Shown here: positions 44,081-51,748 of the stretch, piece after piece
Numbering within the stretch: position 1 is the first letter of the stretch
How the letters are laid out: every line of letters begins with the position of its first letter
Assembly (NCBI RefSeq): GCF_000380005.1
Contig: NZ_KB904196.1
Location: forward strand, 62,001 to 126,000
Direction: 5' to 3'
Source: Streptococcus didelphis DSM 15616
GTDB lineage: Bacteria > Bacillota > Bacilli > Lactobacillales > Streptococcaceae
Length of the DNA: 64,000 nt
Notes under the pieces: model-generated
What the model saw: only the letters and a program-made list of their open reading frames with translations
What the model was told of the DNA's origin: nothing
Database searches by the model: none
Made by a program: the position numbers and the translations under genes

Positions 44081-45103
44081 ATGAACAAAGACTATATGAA
44101 GCCATTCGGGGCCGCCCTTACAACAGGGATTATTATGTTTACAGCCTATTGCTTAGGAGAAATCTCTCTGGGAACCTTAGCCAGTTTAGGTGGCTTTTCT
44201 TTTTTGGCTTTTCAAAATAAAACGATATTTTATAACTTAAAGGCTATTAGTTTACACGGTTTAGCTCTTTGGTTTGCTTTTTTGTTGGGTGCAAGTACTG
44301 CTATGGCCCCATGGCTTTTGCCTTTTGTGACTGCTAGTCTTAGCTTTCTGGCCTTTTTAATCACTAAATTCTACCAAATTCCAAAGCCAGATTATTTCTT
44401 TGTTCTTATGTTATTTGCCACAGCCTATAATTTTAAAAATCCTAGCTGGCACTTAATCAAGGCAAATGGAAGCCCCTTGCTTATCGGGGTACTTGTCTCT
44501 GTGATAGTTTCAATACTTATTTCTTATTTATTGGGTCTGCCTTGGAATTCAGAAAAGCTATCAACTCAAAGCCTAGCCTTAAAAAATCGATATCAGGCAA
44601 TGTTAAAAGATGACCCCAGTATTCTCATCAAGGCAAGTCATTTTTCAAGTGTCTTATTTGTAACAGGTTATTTAGCCTTTTTGTTAAAAGATCATGGAGG
44701 TTACTGGATTTTAATTTCTTCAGCAGCAGTGTTGTCTGGGGAACATTTAGAAAGAATAAAGAGCAGGACCCTGAGTCGAGTGCTGGGAACTATTGTGGGC
44801 TTGATGATTGGGCTTGCTATTACTAAACTCCAATTGAGCCTTTTATTCCTCATTCTCATCTTAATCCTCAGTAATTTTTTAACAGAATATTTCATGCCTA
44901 AAAATTATATCTTTGCAAACTTTTTTACCAATCCTCAGGTTATTATCCTTATGACCTTATCTCATACCTTTGGCCATGGTATTTTAAGCATGCGCTTTAT
45001 TGGGGTATTTGTAGGTAGCCTTTTAAGCTTGTTTATTATTTTGATTTTAGAATATGCCTTACAGTCTATGATTAACCATAAAGATACGTTAAATAACAGC
45101 TAA
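44081..45103 (+). CDS. FUSC family membrane protein
   Basis: The 340-residue protein has two blocks of hydrophobic helices (about residues 10-160 and 190-330). The second block carries the FUSC pattern GGYWILISSAAVLSGEHLERIKSRTLSR, in parts, followed by RVLGTIVGLMIGLAI. Related proteins are linked to aromatic-acid or fusaric-acid efflux, but these small Gram-positive forms lack proven substrates. AAAGGAG precedes the ATG. It is monocistronic as far as can be seen. Confidence 0.8.
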   Translation: MNKDYMKPFGAALTTGIIMFTAYCLGEISLGTLASLGGFSFLAFQNKTIFYNLKAISLHGLALWFAFLLGASTAMAPWLLPFVTASLSFLAFLITKFYQIPKPDYFFVLMLFATAYNFKNPSWHLIKANGSPLLIGVLVSVIVSILISYLLGLPWNSEKLSTQSLALKNRYQAMLKDDPSILIKASHFSSVLFVTGYLAFLLKDHGGYWILISSAAVLSGEHLERIKSRTLSRVLGTIVGLMIGLAITKLQLSLLFLILILILSNFLTEYFMPKNYIFANFFTNPQVIILMTLSHTFGHGILSMRFIGVFVGSLLSLFIILILEYALQSMINHKDTLNNS

Positions 45104-45159
45104 AATTGTCATATATTTGAAAACTCGACAAAAAAGAGTAATAATTCTTAATTTTTTAG

Positions 45160-45187
45160 TTGAAAACCATATTCAGTGCGTTATAAT
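45160..45187 (+). promoter_or_regulatory. Promoter of the small secreted protein gene
   Basis: TTGAAA (45160-45165) and TATAAT (45182-45187) are separated by 16 bases, about 33 bases before the start codon. Confidence 0.65.
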
Positions 45188-45219
45188 AAAGGTAAGTTAG
45201 AATATCTGGGAGGTAGCTT

Positions 45220-45651
45220 ATGAAAAAAGTAAAAATTAATGGCATAAAATGGATGATGATAGCAGTTCTGAGTCTGATATCACTTGCTGGTTTTTCACCA
45301 ATTTTGGCTCAAGAAGGGCAAGCCCAAGTCCCTGATAGTAAGGTAAATGTTGAGCGATCTACTATAGAAGTTAATAGTAAGTTGCAAAAAGATAGTAGCA
45401 TTTTAGATGTTTCAATTGATTTAGGGACAACCTTTAAGATGGCAAGCCAAGTAGCTATTCAATTGCAAGATTCAAAAGGACAGACCTTAGCGACAATTGA
45501 TTATAACTTGGTAGCAGGTGCAAAAACTATGACAGCTTGGTTTGACTTAAAAGGACGCCCAACAGATGACTACAAGGTCAAAGTTGTTGTAAATGATAGT
45601 AAAAACAGACAAGAAACTACCATTTCTGACATTCATTACCAAGCTTTATAA
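45220..45651 (+). CDS. Secreted protein of unknown function
   Basis: The 143-residue product is not recognised. It has a signal peptide (MKKVKINGIKWMMIAVLSL, cleavage near LAQ-EG) and a mature part of about 110 residues with a beta-rich pattern and no cysteines. The segment VQ-LQDSKGQTLATIDYNL and the later TDDYKVKVVVNDSKNRQ resemble an immunoglobulin-like fold, but that is only a visual impression. GGGAGG lies before the ATG and a clear promoter precedes it. It stands alone between an FUSC gene and rlmB. Confidence 0.7.
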   Translation: MKKVKINGIKWMMIAVLSLISLAGFSPILAQEGQAQVPDSKVNVERSTIEVNSKLQKDSSILDVSIDLGTTFKMASQVAIQLQDSKGQTLATIDYNLVAGAKTMTAWFDLKGRPTDDYKVKVVVNDSKNRQETTISDIHYQAL

Positions 45652-45787
45652 AAAGCAGACAGATTATAGCTTGAAGGAGAGGTCCCTTGCAGACTAATTC
45701 TTCAGCTTTTTTATTTTGTCCTGATTATTTTGCTCTTTGTTTTAAGGTTAATTCTTAAGAATCAAAAGAGTAAAAGACTAGCTTTCA

Positions 45788-45796
45788 TGCTATAAT
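45788..45796 (+). promoter_or_regulatory. Extended -10 promoter of rlmB
   Basis: TGCTATAAT (45788-45796) has the extended -10 TG. Its expected start site falls at about 45803-45804, on or next to the rlmB ATG. There is no ribosome site in the eight bases before that ATG. Confidence 0.6.
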
Positions 45797-45803
45797 AGTA
45801 TAT

Positions 45804-46550
45804 ATGAAAAATAAAGAAATAATTGAAAATGATGACATTGTTTATGGTGTGCATGCAGTTGTAGAAAGTTTAAATGCTAACAGAGGTAATAAACTTTATA
45901 TTCAAGAAGATTTACGTGGAAAAAATGTTGATAAAATAAAAGATTTAGCGAGGGATAAGAAGGTTTCTATCTCTTGGACACCTAAAAAAACCTTATCAGA
46001 AATGGCCAATGAAGCTGTCCATCAAGGGTTTGTTCTAAGGGTTTCTGAGTATGCTTATTCAGAACTAAATGATATTATCAATAAGGCAAAGACAGAAGAT
46101 AATCCTCTTATTCTTATTCTAGATGGAATTACTGATCCCCATAATTTTGGGTCAATATTAAGGACAGCAGATGCAACAAAGGTCTGTGGCATTGTTATTC
46201 CAAAGCATAGAGCAGTCGGTGTGACTCCTGTTGTCTCAAAGACATCTACAGGTGCGGCCTTACATATGCCTATTGCGCGTGTTACTAATCTTAGTCAAAC
46301 ACTTGATATACTAAAAGAAAATGGTTTTTGGATTTTTGGAACAGATATGGATGGGACATCTTCTCATACCTGGAATACAGCTGGGAAATTAGCCTTGATA
46401 ATTGGAAATGAAGGTAAGGGGATTTCACAAAATATAAAAAAACAAGTGGATGAGATGATTACAATCCCTATGGATGGTCATGTCCAAAGCTTAAATGCTA
46501 GTGTCGCAGCAGCTATATTAATGTATGAAGTTTATCGAAATAAACTCTAG
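45804..46550 (+). CDS. rlmB: 23S rRNA (guanosine-2'-O-)-methyltransferase, TrmH/RlmB family
   Basis: The 248-residue SPOUT methyltransferase has an N-terminal substrate-binding domain (DIVYGVHAVVESL) and the C-terminal knot motifs LDGITDPHNFGSILRTA, GNEGKGIS and SLNASVAAAILMYE. The E. coli family member modifies G2251 of 23S rRNA. The only in-frame ATG near the start is at 45804, which lacks a ribosome site and is immediately preceded by a -10 box, so the message may be leaderless. The next gene follows 12 bases later. Confidence 0.93.
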   Translation: MKNKEIIENDDIVYGVHAVVESLNANRGNKLYIQEDLRGKNVDKIKDLARDKKVSISWTPKKTLSEMANEAVHQGFVLRVSEYAYSELNDIINKAKTEDNPLILILDGITDPHNFGSILRTADATKVCGIVIPKHRAVGVTPVVSKTSTGAALHMPIARVTNLSQTLDILKENGFWIFGTDMDGTSSHTWNTAGKLALIIGNEGKGISQNIKKQVDEMITIPMDGHVQSLNASVAAAILMYEVYRNKL

Positions 46551-46562
46551 GGATAAACGCGT

Positions 46563-47075
46563 ATGAAAAAAAGAATACTATTGGTAGATGGTTATAATAT
46601 GATTGCCTTTTGGGAAGAAACCAAGAGGCTTTTCAAGACCAACCAGCTCGATCAGGCTAGAATGATCTTGTTAAATAAACTTAATAATTATGCGCATTTT
46701 GAAAAGATAGAGATTATTTGTGTCTTTGATGCTCAATTTGTACCAGGAGTAAGGCAGCGCTATGACCAATATCTAATTTCAGTTGTTTTTACAAAAGAAG
46801 ATGAGACAGCAGATAGCTATATTGAGCGTCTAGCAGCAGAACTTAATAAGTCACTCACTATGGTTGAGGTGGCAACTAGTGATTTGAATGAACAGTGGAC
46901 TATCTTTTCTCAAGGTGCTCTCAGGGTACCTGCTAGAGAATTAGAAAGAAGAGTTAATACTGTAAAGTCCGATTTGGATACTATGTCAAAAACTATTGGA
47001 AATCAAAAACCAAAACTTAGACCATTTGACCAAGATAAAATGAATCAATTAAAAGATTTACTTAAGAACCTGTAA
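46563..47075 (+). CDS. NYN-domain ribonuclease, YacP/Rae1 family
   Basis: The 170-residue protein has the NYN/PIN-like fold with the acidic motifs LLVDGYNMIAFW, VFDAQF and KEDETADSYIE, and the late TSDLNEQ. The Bacillus member Rae1 is a ribosome-associated endonuclease cutting in the A site. It follows rlmB by 12 bases, the conserved cluster position near cysS-mrnC-rlmB in Firmicutes. No usual ribosome site is seen beyond AGGGATAA, so coupled translation from rlmB is likely. Confidence 0.88.
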   Translation: MKKRILLVDGYNMIAFWEETKRLFKTNQLDQARMILLNKLNNYAHFEKIEIICVFDAQFVPGVRQRYDQYLISVVFTKEDETADSYIERLAAELNKSLTMVEVATSDLNEQWTIFSQGALRVPARELERRVNTVKSDLDTMSKTIGNQKPKLRPFDQDKMNQLKDLLKNL

Positions 47076-47264
47076 AAACTGGCTATTTTAGAGGTTCTTT
47101 TTGATGTTTATCCTCTTATCTAATAAGGTTTAGGCAAAGTTCCCCTAAAGCTATTTTCCTAAAAAATTAAGCTTGCTTAAGCCTTGGTTTTTTGCTAGAA
47201 TAACACTTAATAATTTGACTATCAAATAATAGTAAGAGGGAAGTCAACTTTTGAGGAGGGTGGA

Positions 47265-48134
47265 ATGTTTTCAATAGTAACAGATTCAACATCAGATTTA
47301 TGTGAGGGATGGGCACAAGACTATGATATAGAGATTCTAGGCTTAAGCATTGAGTGTAATGGTACTGTCTATCAAACAGTGGGCCCAAATAAAATTAAAA
47401 GTCAAGAACTGCTAGAAAAGATGAAAAATGGAAGCCATCCCAAAACTAGCCAAATTAATGTTGGAGAATTTGAAGAAGTTTTCAGGACTTATGCTGAAAG
47501 AGGAAGAGACTTACTTTACCTTGCTTTTTCCTCTGTCCTTTCTGGTACCTACCAAAGTGCTGTAATAGCTCGAGATTTGGTTTTAGAAGAATTCCCCCAA
47601 GCTGTTATTGAAATTGTTGATACACTGGCTGCAGCAGGTGGGGAAGGCTACTTGTCTATTCTGGCAGCGCAAGCTAAAGACCAAGGTAAGAGTCTAATGG
47701 AAACAAAAAAGATAATATTAGACATCTTACCGCGATTACGGACTTACTTTTTAGTGGATGACCTTTTTCATTTGATGCGTGGAGGCCGTTTGTCTAAAAG
47801 CGCAGCTATTTTGGGGAAAATAGCTAGTATCAAACCTATTTTAAGCATAGATAGTAAAGGAAGTTTGGTGCCTGTTGCTAAGGTAAGAGGACGCAAAAAA
47901 GCCTTAAAAGAAATTGTTAGCATGGTGGAAAGTGACATTGCTCACTCAACCATTATTATTAGCTATACTGATACAGTTGAAAATACTGAAAAAGCTGAGA
48001 TGCTAAGGGACTATTTCTTAGAAAATGACAAGGTGACTGATACACTCTTATTACCTTTGGGGCCAGTTTTATCGGCTCATGTTGGACCAGATACGCTGGC
48101 AGCCTTTGTCATAGGTCAAGAACCAAGAAAATAA
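47265..48134 (+). CDS. DegV family fatty-acid-binding protein
   Basis: The 289-residue protein starts with the DegV signature IVTDSTSDL. Other family segments are [25 protein letters not shown] and [17 protein letters not shown]. DegV proteins (FakB in Staphylococcus) bind fatty acids and present them to the FakA kinase for phosphorylation, allowing host lipids to enter phospholipids. TTGAGGAGG precedes the ATG. It is alone, with no fakA nearby. Confidence 0.92.
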   Translation: MFSIVTDSTSDLCEGWAQDYDIEILGLSIECNGTVYQTVGPNKIKSQELLEKMKNGSHPKTSQINVGEFEEVFRTYAERGRDLLYLAFSSVLSGTYQSAVIARDLVLEEFPQAVIEIVDTLAAAGGEGYLSILAAQAKDQGKSLMETKKIILDILPRLRTYFLVDDLFHLMRGGRLSKSAAILGKIASIKPILSIDSKGSLVPVAKVRGRKKALKEIVSMVESDIAHSTIIISYTDTVENTEKAEMLRDYFLENDKVTDTLLLPLGPVLSAHVGPDTLAAFVIGQEPRK

Positions 48135-48255
48135 AGATTGGAAGTGTTTGCTTTCAATTTTTTAGTTTTTTATTGGCTTTATGTAAGATATATTTGACAA
48201 AATGAATAATATAAATTACTATAAAAGGGAAGTCATTACTAAAGGAGGAATGGGC

Positions 48256-48942
48256 ATGACTAATCCTAAACAAAAACTTGTCAGATCCCAATGGATCTGG
48301 ATATTTATAGTAGCTCTTATAGATATGTGTATGCTTTTTGTAGCTCTCTTAGCGACAGATAATTTTCATCATTGGTTATATTGGGGCTCTTTCTTTATTT
48401 TAACCTGTCTTTTGCTTCTTTTAATTTGGGGACTAAAAAAAGCTAAGGAAATTCAAAAACAACTAGAAAGAAGTGACCTTTCTATAAAGGAAATTCAAAA
48501 AATCAAGAATAGACCCAGCTATGATGAGCGTCAGGTGCAGTTTGTTCTGAAGAGTTATCAAATTGGTTTTTGGCTGATGATTTTTATCCTATGGTTAGGA
48601 AGCCTAGTCAAAGGCTGGGGTGGTGGAATCATAACAGCTGATTTTTTCCTTTATTTAGCACTATTTGGAGGTTTAACTGCCAATGTTTCTTATTCTAATC
48701 TCAAAGGAGCATCAGCATTTGTAGATGATAGGTTTGGTAAGAATTGGAGATGGTTTGGGCTTCTAGCATTTGTATTTGGCTTAGGAGCTATAGGTGTGGT
48801 TATTTTTAATCTATTTACAGTCAGGGAAAGCTGGAAGGCATTCTTTGATAAAAGTGGGGATGGCTTCCTCTTTATAGTTGGTCTGGCCTTAATTTTTATG
48901 GGGGGTTCAAGTCTTTATTATCGTTTAAGGCATAAGGAGTAG
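48256..48942 (+). CDS. DUF3169-like membrane protein
   Basis: The 228-residue protein has about six transmembrane helices and no soluble domain. Between helix 2 and helix 3 lies a charged segment with NRPSYDERQ, typical of proteins paired with a small XRE regulator (DUF3169 type). The frame extends to 48202, but GGAGG at 48244-48248 points to the ATG at 48256. The XRE gene follows three bases later, so the two form a unit. Function of the family is unknown. Confidence 0.75.
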   Translation: MTNPKQKLVRSQWIWIFIVALIDMCMLFVALLATDNFHHWLYWGSFFILTCLLLLLIWGLKKAKEIQKQLERSDLSIKEIQKIKNRPSYDERQVQFVLKSYQIGFWLMIFILWLGSLVKGWGGGIITADFFLYLALFGGLTANVSYSNLKGASAFVDDRFGKNWRWFGLLAFVFGLGAIGVVIFNLFTVRESWKAFFDKSGDGFLFIVGLALIFMGGSSLYYRLRHKE

Positions 48943-48945
48943 TGG

Positions 48946-49143
48946 ATGAAAAACCTAAAATTAAAAGCTGCGCGTGCTAGTTGTGATTTGTCCCAACAGG
49001 ACCTGGCTAATTTGGTTGGGGTCTCTAGGCAGACTATAGCAGCTGTTGAAAAAGGAGATTATAATCCAACTCTTAACCTTTGTATTACTATTTGTAAGGT
49101 ACTTGACAGGACCTTAGATGATCTTTTTTGGGAGACAGACTGA
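48946..49143 (+). CDS. Small XRE-family helix-turn-helix regulator
   Basis: The 65-residue protein is a single Cro/C1-type HTH domain (QQDLANLVGVSRQTIAAVEKGDYNPTL, in parts). Proteins of this size, related to YozG, usually repress the membrane-protein gene with which they are paired. Here it starts three bases after the DUF3169-like stop. Alternative phage origin is unlikely, as no phage genes are near. Confidence 0.9.
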   Translation: MKNLKLKAARASCDLSQQDLANLVGVSRQTIAAVEKGDYNPTLNLCITICKVLDRTLDDLFWETD

Positions 49144-49209
49144 AGAGATAATAGCCTGGTAACAGCTCTGCTATTCCCCTTGAAATAAAAAATAAAAGGC
49201 TGAAAGTAC

Positions 49210-49239
49210 TTGACTCTAAGCTAATAAATTTGGTATGAT
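49210..49239 (+). promoter_or_regulatory. rplM-rpsI promoter
   Basis: TTGACT (49210-49215) and TATGAT (49234-49239), with extended TGG before the -10, are separated by 18 bases. Confidence 0.75.
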
Positions 49240-49250
49240 AGTAGACGGTA

Positions 49251-49328
49251 TTGTTTACCCCATTTGAAAGGCCCCGGAACCTTCCAAATACCTTCGATGG
49301 GACGGAACACCCATCACACTGTAAACAA
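49251..49328 (+). promoter_or_regulatory. L13-type ribosomal leader
   Basis: TTGTTTAC (49251-49258) pairs perfectly with GTAAACAA (49321-49328), closing a structure that contains several GC-rich short stems (CCCCGGAACC and GGGACGGAAC). The position before rplM matches the Firmicute L13 leader thought to bind the L13 protein for autoregulation. A reading frame passing through it is a shadow of this structure. Confidence 0.7.
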
Positions 49329-49355
49329 ATATTACGAATTCGTATAGGAGAAATC

Positions 49356-49802
49356 ATGAACAAAACAACTTTTATGGCTAAAACTGGCCAAGTTGAACGC
49401 AAATGGTATGTTGTTGACGCAACAGATGTACCACTTGGACGTCTTTCTGCAGTAGTTGCTAGCGTACTTCGCGGAAAACATAAACCAACATTTACACCTC
49501 ATACAGATACAGGTGATTTTGTGATTGTTATCAATGCTGAAAAAGTTAAATTAACTGGTAAAAAAGCAACTGATAAAATCTACTACACTCACTCAATGTA
49601 CCCAGGTGGATTAAAACAAATCTCAGCAGGTGAACTACGTTCTAAAAACGCTGTACGTTTGATTGAAAAATCTGTCAAAGGCATGCTTCCACATAACACT
49701 CTTGGACGTGCACAAGGTATGAAATTGAAAGTCTTCGTTGGTGGTGAGCACACACACGCTGCACAACAACCAGAAGTACTTGATATCTCAGGACTTATCT
49801 AA
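49356..49802 (+). CDS. rplM: 50S ribosomal protein L13
   Basis: The 148-residue protein binds 23S rRNA early in 50S assembly. Family segments are [38 protein letters not shown], in parts, and [17 protein letters not shown]. The ATG at 49356 follows TAGGAG. An upstream extension of the frame runs through the leader and is not real. It starts 21 bases before rpsI in the standard operon. Confidence 0.98.
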   Translation: MNKTTFMAKTGQVERKWYVVDATDVPLGRLSAVVASVLRGKHKPTFTPHTDTGDFVIVINAEKVKLTGKKATDKIYYTHSMYPGGLKQISAGELRSKNAVRLIEKSVKGMLPHNTLGRAQGMKLKVFVGGEHTHAAQQPEVLDISGLI

Positions 49803-49822
49803 GAGGAAAGGAGCATTATATA

Positions 49823-50215
49823 ATGGCACAAGCACAATATGCAGGTACTGGCCGTCGTAAAAACGCTGTTGCACGCGTTCGTTTGGTTCCAGGTACTGGT
49901 AAAATCACTGTTAACAAAAAAGATGTTGAAGAATACATCCCACATGCTGACTTACGTTTAGTTATTAACCAACCTTTTGCAGTTACATCAACTGAAGGTT
50001 CATACGACGTTATGGTAAACGTTGTTGGTGGTGGCTACGGAGGCCAATCAGGTGCGATCCGTCATGGTATCGCCCGTGCACTTCTACAAGTAGATCCAGA
50101 CTTCCGCGATTCATTAAAACGCGCAGGATTACTTACACGTGACGCACGTATGGTTGAACGTAAAAAACCAGGTCTTAAGAAAGCTCGTAAAGCTAGCCAG
50201 TTCTCTAAACGTTAA
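49823..50215 (+). CDS. rpsI: 30S ribosomal protein S9
   Basis: The 130-residue protein lies at the decoding site, with its C-terminal arginine tail reaching the P-site tRNA. The tail [17 protein letters not shown] is intact. GGAAAGGAG precedes the ATG. The 3' end and terminator of this gene have a second degenerate copy at 51583-51690, and an ISL3 remnant abuts its terminator. The 3' end of rpsI is a known integration target of streptococcal mobile elements, recalled from the literature on streptococcal ICEs. Confidence 0.98.
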   Translation: MAQAQYAGTGRRKNAVARVRLVPGTGKITVNKKDVEEYIPHADLRLVINQPFAVTSTEGSYDVMVNVVGGGYGGQSGAIRHGIARALLQVDPDFRDSLKRAGLLTRDARMVERKKPGLKKARKASQFSKR

Positions 50216-50241
50216 GAAACGGCTACAATACAGCATTTATC

Positions 50242-50275
50242 AACACTTCATGGTTCACACCATGGGGTGTTTTTT
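50242..50275 (+). terminator. rpsI terminator
   Basis: AACACTTCATGG (50242-50253) pairs with CCATGGGGTGTT (50260-50271), with two G-U pairs, followed by T. The T tract ends exactly where the IS terminal repeat begins (50276). Confidence 0.88.
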
Positions 50276-50299
50276 GGCTCTTTGTCAACTGTAGTGGGT
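50276..50299 (+). repeat. ISL3-family terminal inverted repeat, one end
   Basis: GGCTCTTTGTCAACTGTAGT followed by GGGT matches the terminal repeat style of ISL3-family elements such as IS1167/IS1193. Only one end was found; no reverse copy is visible within the next kilobase. Confidence 0.7.
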
Positions 50300-50560
50300 A
50301 AGAGCCTAACACCTAGAGAGGACCAAATTGGTTCTCTCTTTTGTGATGTTCAAAGCAATTAAAATCCGTGTTTTGAAGTTAAGACACTCTAGGTAAGGGA
50401 TCTTAGACTCTTTTTGAAAATCATACTTAGCTATTTGGGAGTGACAATGTGGACATTTAGGAGCGATAGTCTAGTTTAGCAATGCTTTCTTTATGTGTTC
50501 CACAATCCAAATAATCTAAGATAGTGATACTTTGGTTTTTTGTTCCATATGATTCTTTCT
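50276..50560 (-). pseudogene. ISL3-family transposase remnant
   Basis: On the minus strand, reading from about 50535, the conceptual fragments ITILD.LDCGTHKESIAKLDY and PKCPHCHSQIAKYDFQKESK, then IPYLE, show the zinc-finger N-terminus of an ISL3 transposase. Stops and frameshifts break it. After about 80 residues of N-terminus the sequence passes directly to the outer end of the element (50276), so the whole catalytic part is deleted. It sits directly behind the rpsI terminator. Confidence 0.75.
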
Positions 50561-50774
50561 AATGAGTTGTTTGCGCTTTTTAGTAGAGGTTATATGGGAT
50601 TTTTTATGTGAAAAATTCGCGAAAAGAAAAGTCCATAATCTCTTTAGTAGTTTTATCTGTTACAGAAATTATAGAGCCGGAATTGGTGAGATAAGAAAAA
50701 ATGATAGTAGAAAATCTGCTATTATTTTTCAACTATTTAGACTAATATATTATAAAGGATGAGATAATTAGAAA

Positions 50775-50803
50775 TTGACATTTACTGTAAAATACTATAC
50801 AAT
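50775..50803 (+). promoter_or_regulatory. Promoter of the toxin-antitoxin pair with internal dyad
   Basis: TTGACA (50775-50780) and TACAAT (50798-50803) are separated by exactly 17 bases. TTTACTGTAAA (50781-50791) is a dyad inside the spacer and a candidate operator for antitoxin autoregulation. Confidence 0.75.
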
Positions 50804-50829
50804 AGCACTACAAAAAAGGGGTGATTACT

Positions 50830-51135
50830 ATGGGAAAAACAGCTACTATCAACGTTAGGGTAGATGAATCGGATAAAAAGTCTGCGGAACAAGTTTTGAA
50901 ACAACTTGGGATGCCGATGTCAACCTTGATTACCTTATTGCTAAAACAGGTTTCACTAACAAAGAGTGTACCTTTTGATATTACTCTTCCAGAGGCACCA
51001 TCATCAGTGAGTGTTGATCAGATAAGTGTGGATGAATTTGGGCAGATGATGGTAGGCGCATACCAAGAATCTGAAACTGGCCAAGTCCGATCGGCAAATG
51101 AATTCTTTAAGGAATTTAGGGAACGGCACGCATGA
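50830..51135 (+). CDS. RelB/DinJ family antitoxin
   Basis: The 101-residue protein has the ribbon-helix-helix N-terminus of RelB/DinJ antitoxins (ATINVRVDESDKKSAEQVL, then GMPMSTLITLLLKQV and SVPFDI). The C-terminal part, rich in acidic and Gln residues, would wrap the toxin. The ATG at 50830 follows AAAAGGGG; a GTG at 50821 in frame would overlap that site. The stop overlaps the toxin ATG by four bases (ATGA). It lies between two copies of the rpsI 3' end, suggesting arrival with a mobile element. Confidence 0.9.
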   Translation: MGKTATINVRVDESDKKSAEQVLKQLGMPMSTLITLLLKQVSLTKSVPFDITLPEAPSSVSVDQISVDEFGQMMVGAYQESETGQVRSANEFFKEFRERHA

Positions 51136-51467
51136 ATAAAGTCGTCATTAATATATTAAGGCGTGCTGAGGAAGATATGGAAGACATCTATCATTATATC
51201 GCAAATGAACTTCAATCCCCTCAAGTTGCAATGAAACAATTTAATAGCATTGCAGAGGCAATTCAAACCTTGGAGGTTTACCCAGAGAGAAGTGCTATCG
51301 TTGAGGAATTACTTGTGTTGGGAATCAAGGTGAGACGATTATTAATGAAGAATTATTCTATTTTTTACCGTTTTGATAATGATATAGTTACCGTATTAAG
51401 AGTGCTTCATCAATCAAGAAGTTTAGATAAATTAATGTTTAAAATTGGTCAAAAAGAGGATTGGTAA
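51132..51467 (+). CDS. RelE/ParE family toxin
   Basis: The 111-residue protein has the RelE/ParE fold pattern: LRRAEEDMEDIYHYIANEL helices, LEVYPERSA, and the strands KVRRLLMKNYSIFYRF ending in VTVLRVLHQSRSLDKLM. Members either cut mRNA at the ribosome or poison gyrase; the sequence alone does not distinguish them. The four-base overlap with the antitoxin gene confirms a type II pair. The length is slightly greater than the usual 90-100 residues. Confidence 0.88.
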   Translation: MNKVVINILRRAEEDMEDIYHYIANELQSPQVAMKQFNSIAEAIQTLEVYPERSAIVEELLVLGIKVRRLLMKNYSIFYRFDNDIVTVLRVLHQSRSLDKLMFKIGQKEDW

Positions 51468-51582
51468 TTTCCATTATTAACTCAAAACTTATACAAATTT
51501 ATTGAAATAGTTGATCGAAAGATTCTGGCTAAGTACGATAAATACAGCGTTTTGAAATGGGTTGGGACCATGGACTATCCAA

Positions 51583-51690
51583 CCAGGTCTTAAAAAAACC
51601 GTAAAACTTCACGATTCTCAAAAGGTTAATATATACTTATATTAAGGTCTCAAAGCACTTCATGGTTTACCCATGGGGTGCTTTTTGGGG
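51583..51690 (+). repeat. Degenerate second copy of the rpsI 3' end and terminator
   Basis: CCAGGTCTTAA at 51583 begins a copy of the last 16 codons of rpsI. With one base slip it reads PGLKK then RKTSRFSKG and a stop, against [15 protein letters not shown] in the intact gene. The terminator AAAGCACTTCATGG/CCATGGGGTGCTTT (51652-51665, 51671-51684) is likewise a diverged copy of that at 50242. The two copies flank the IS remnant and the toxin-antitoxin genes. It may be an old attachment site or homologous DNA from another strain. Confidence 0.8.
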
Positions 51691-51748
51691 GGTAATGCTG
51701 TATACTAAAGTTATATCTTTAATTACTGATGATGCTAAGGAGTGTTGT

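Noticed and set aside
48256..49143. Phage repressor-type pair
   Set aside because: The XRE protein is paired with a DUF3169-like membrane protein and no phage gene is near, so a chromosomal pair is a better reading.
49251..49355. N-terminal extension of rplM upstream of 49356
   Set aside because: It is the L13 leader read in frame. The family N-terminus and ribosome site support the ATG at 49356.
50562..50762. 66-residue plus-strand reading frame between rpsI and the antitoxin gene
   Set aside because: It overlaps the edge of the IS remnant, has no ribosome site, and its composition (Phe, Lys, Arg, Ile) is that of random AT-rich DNA.
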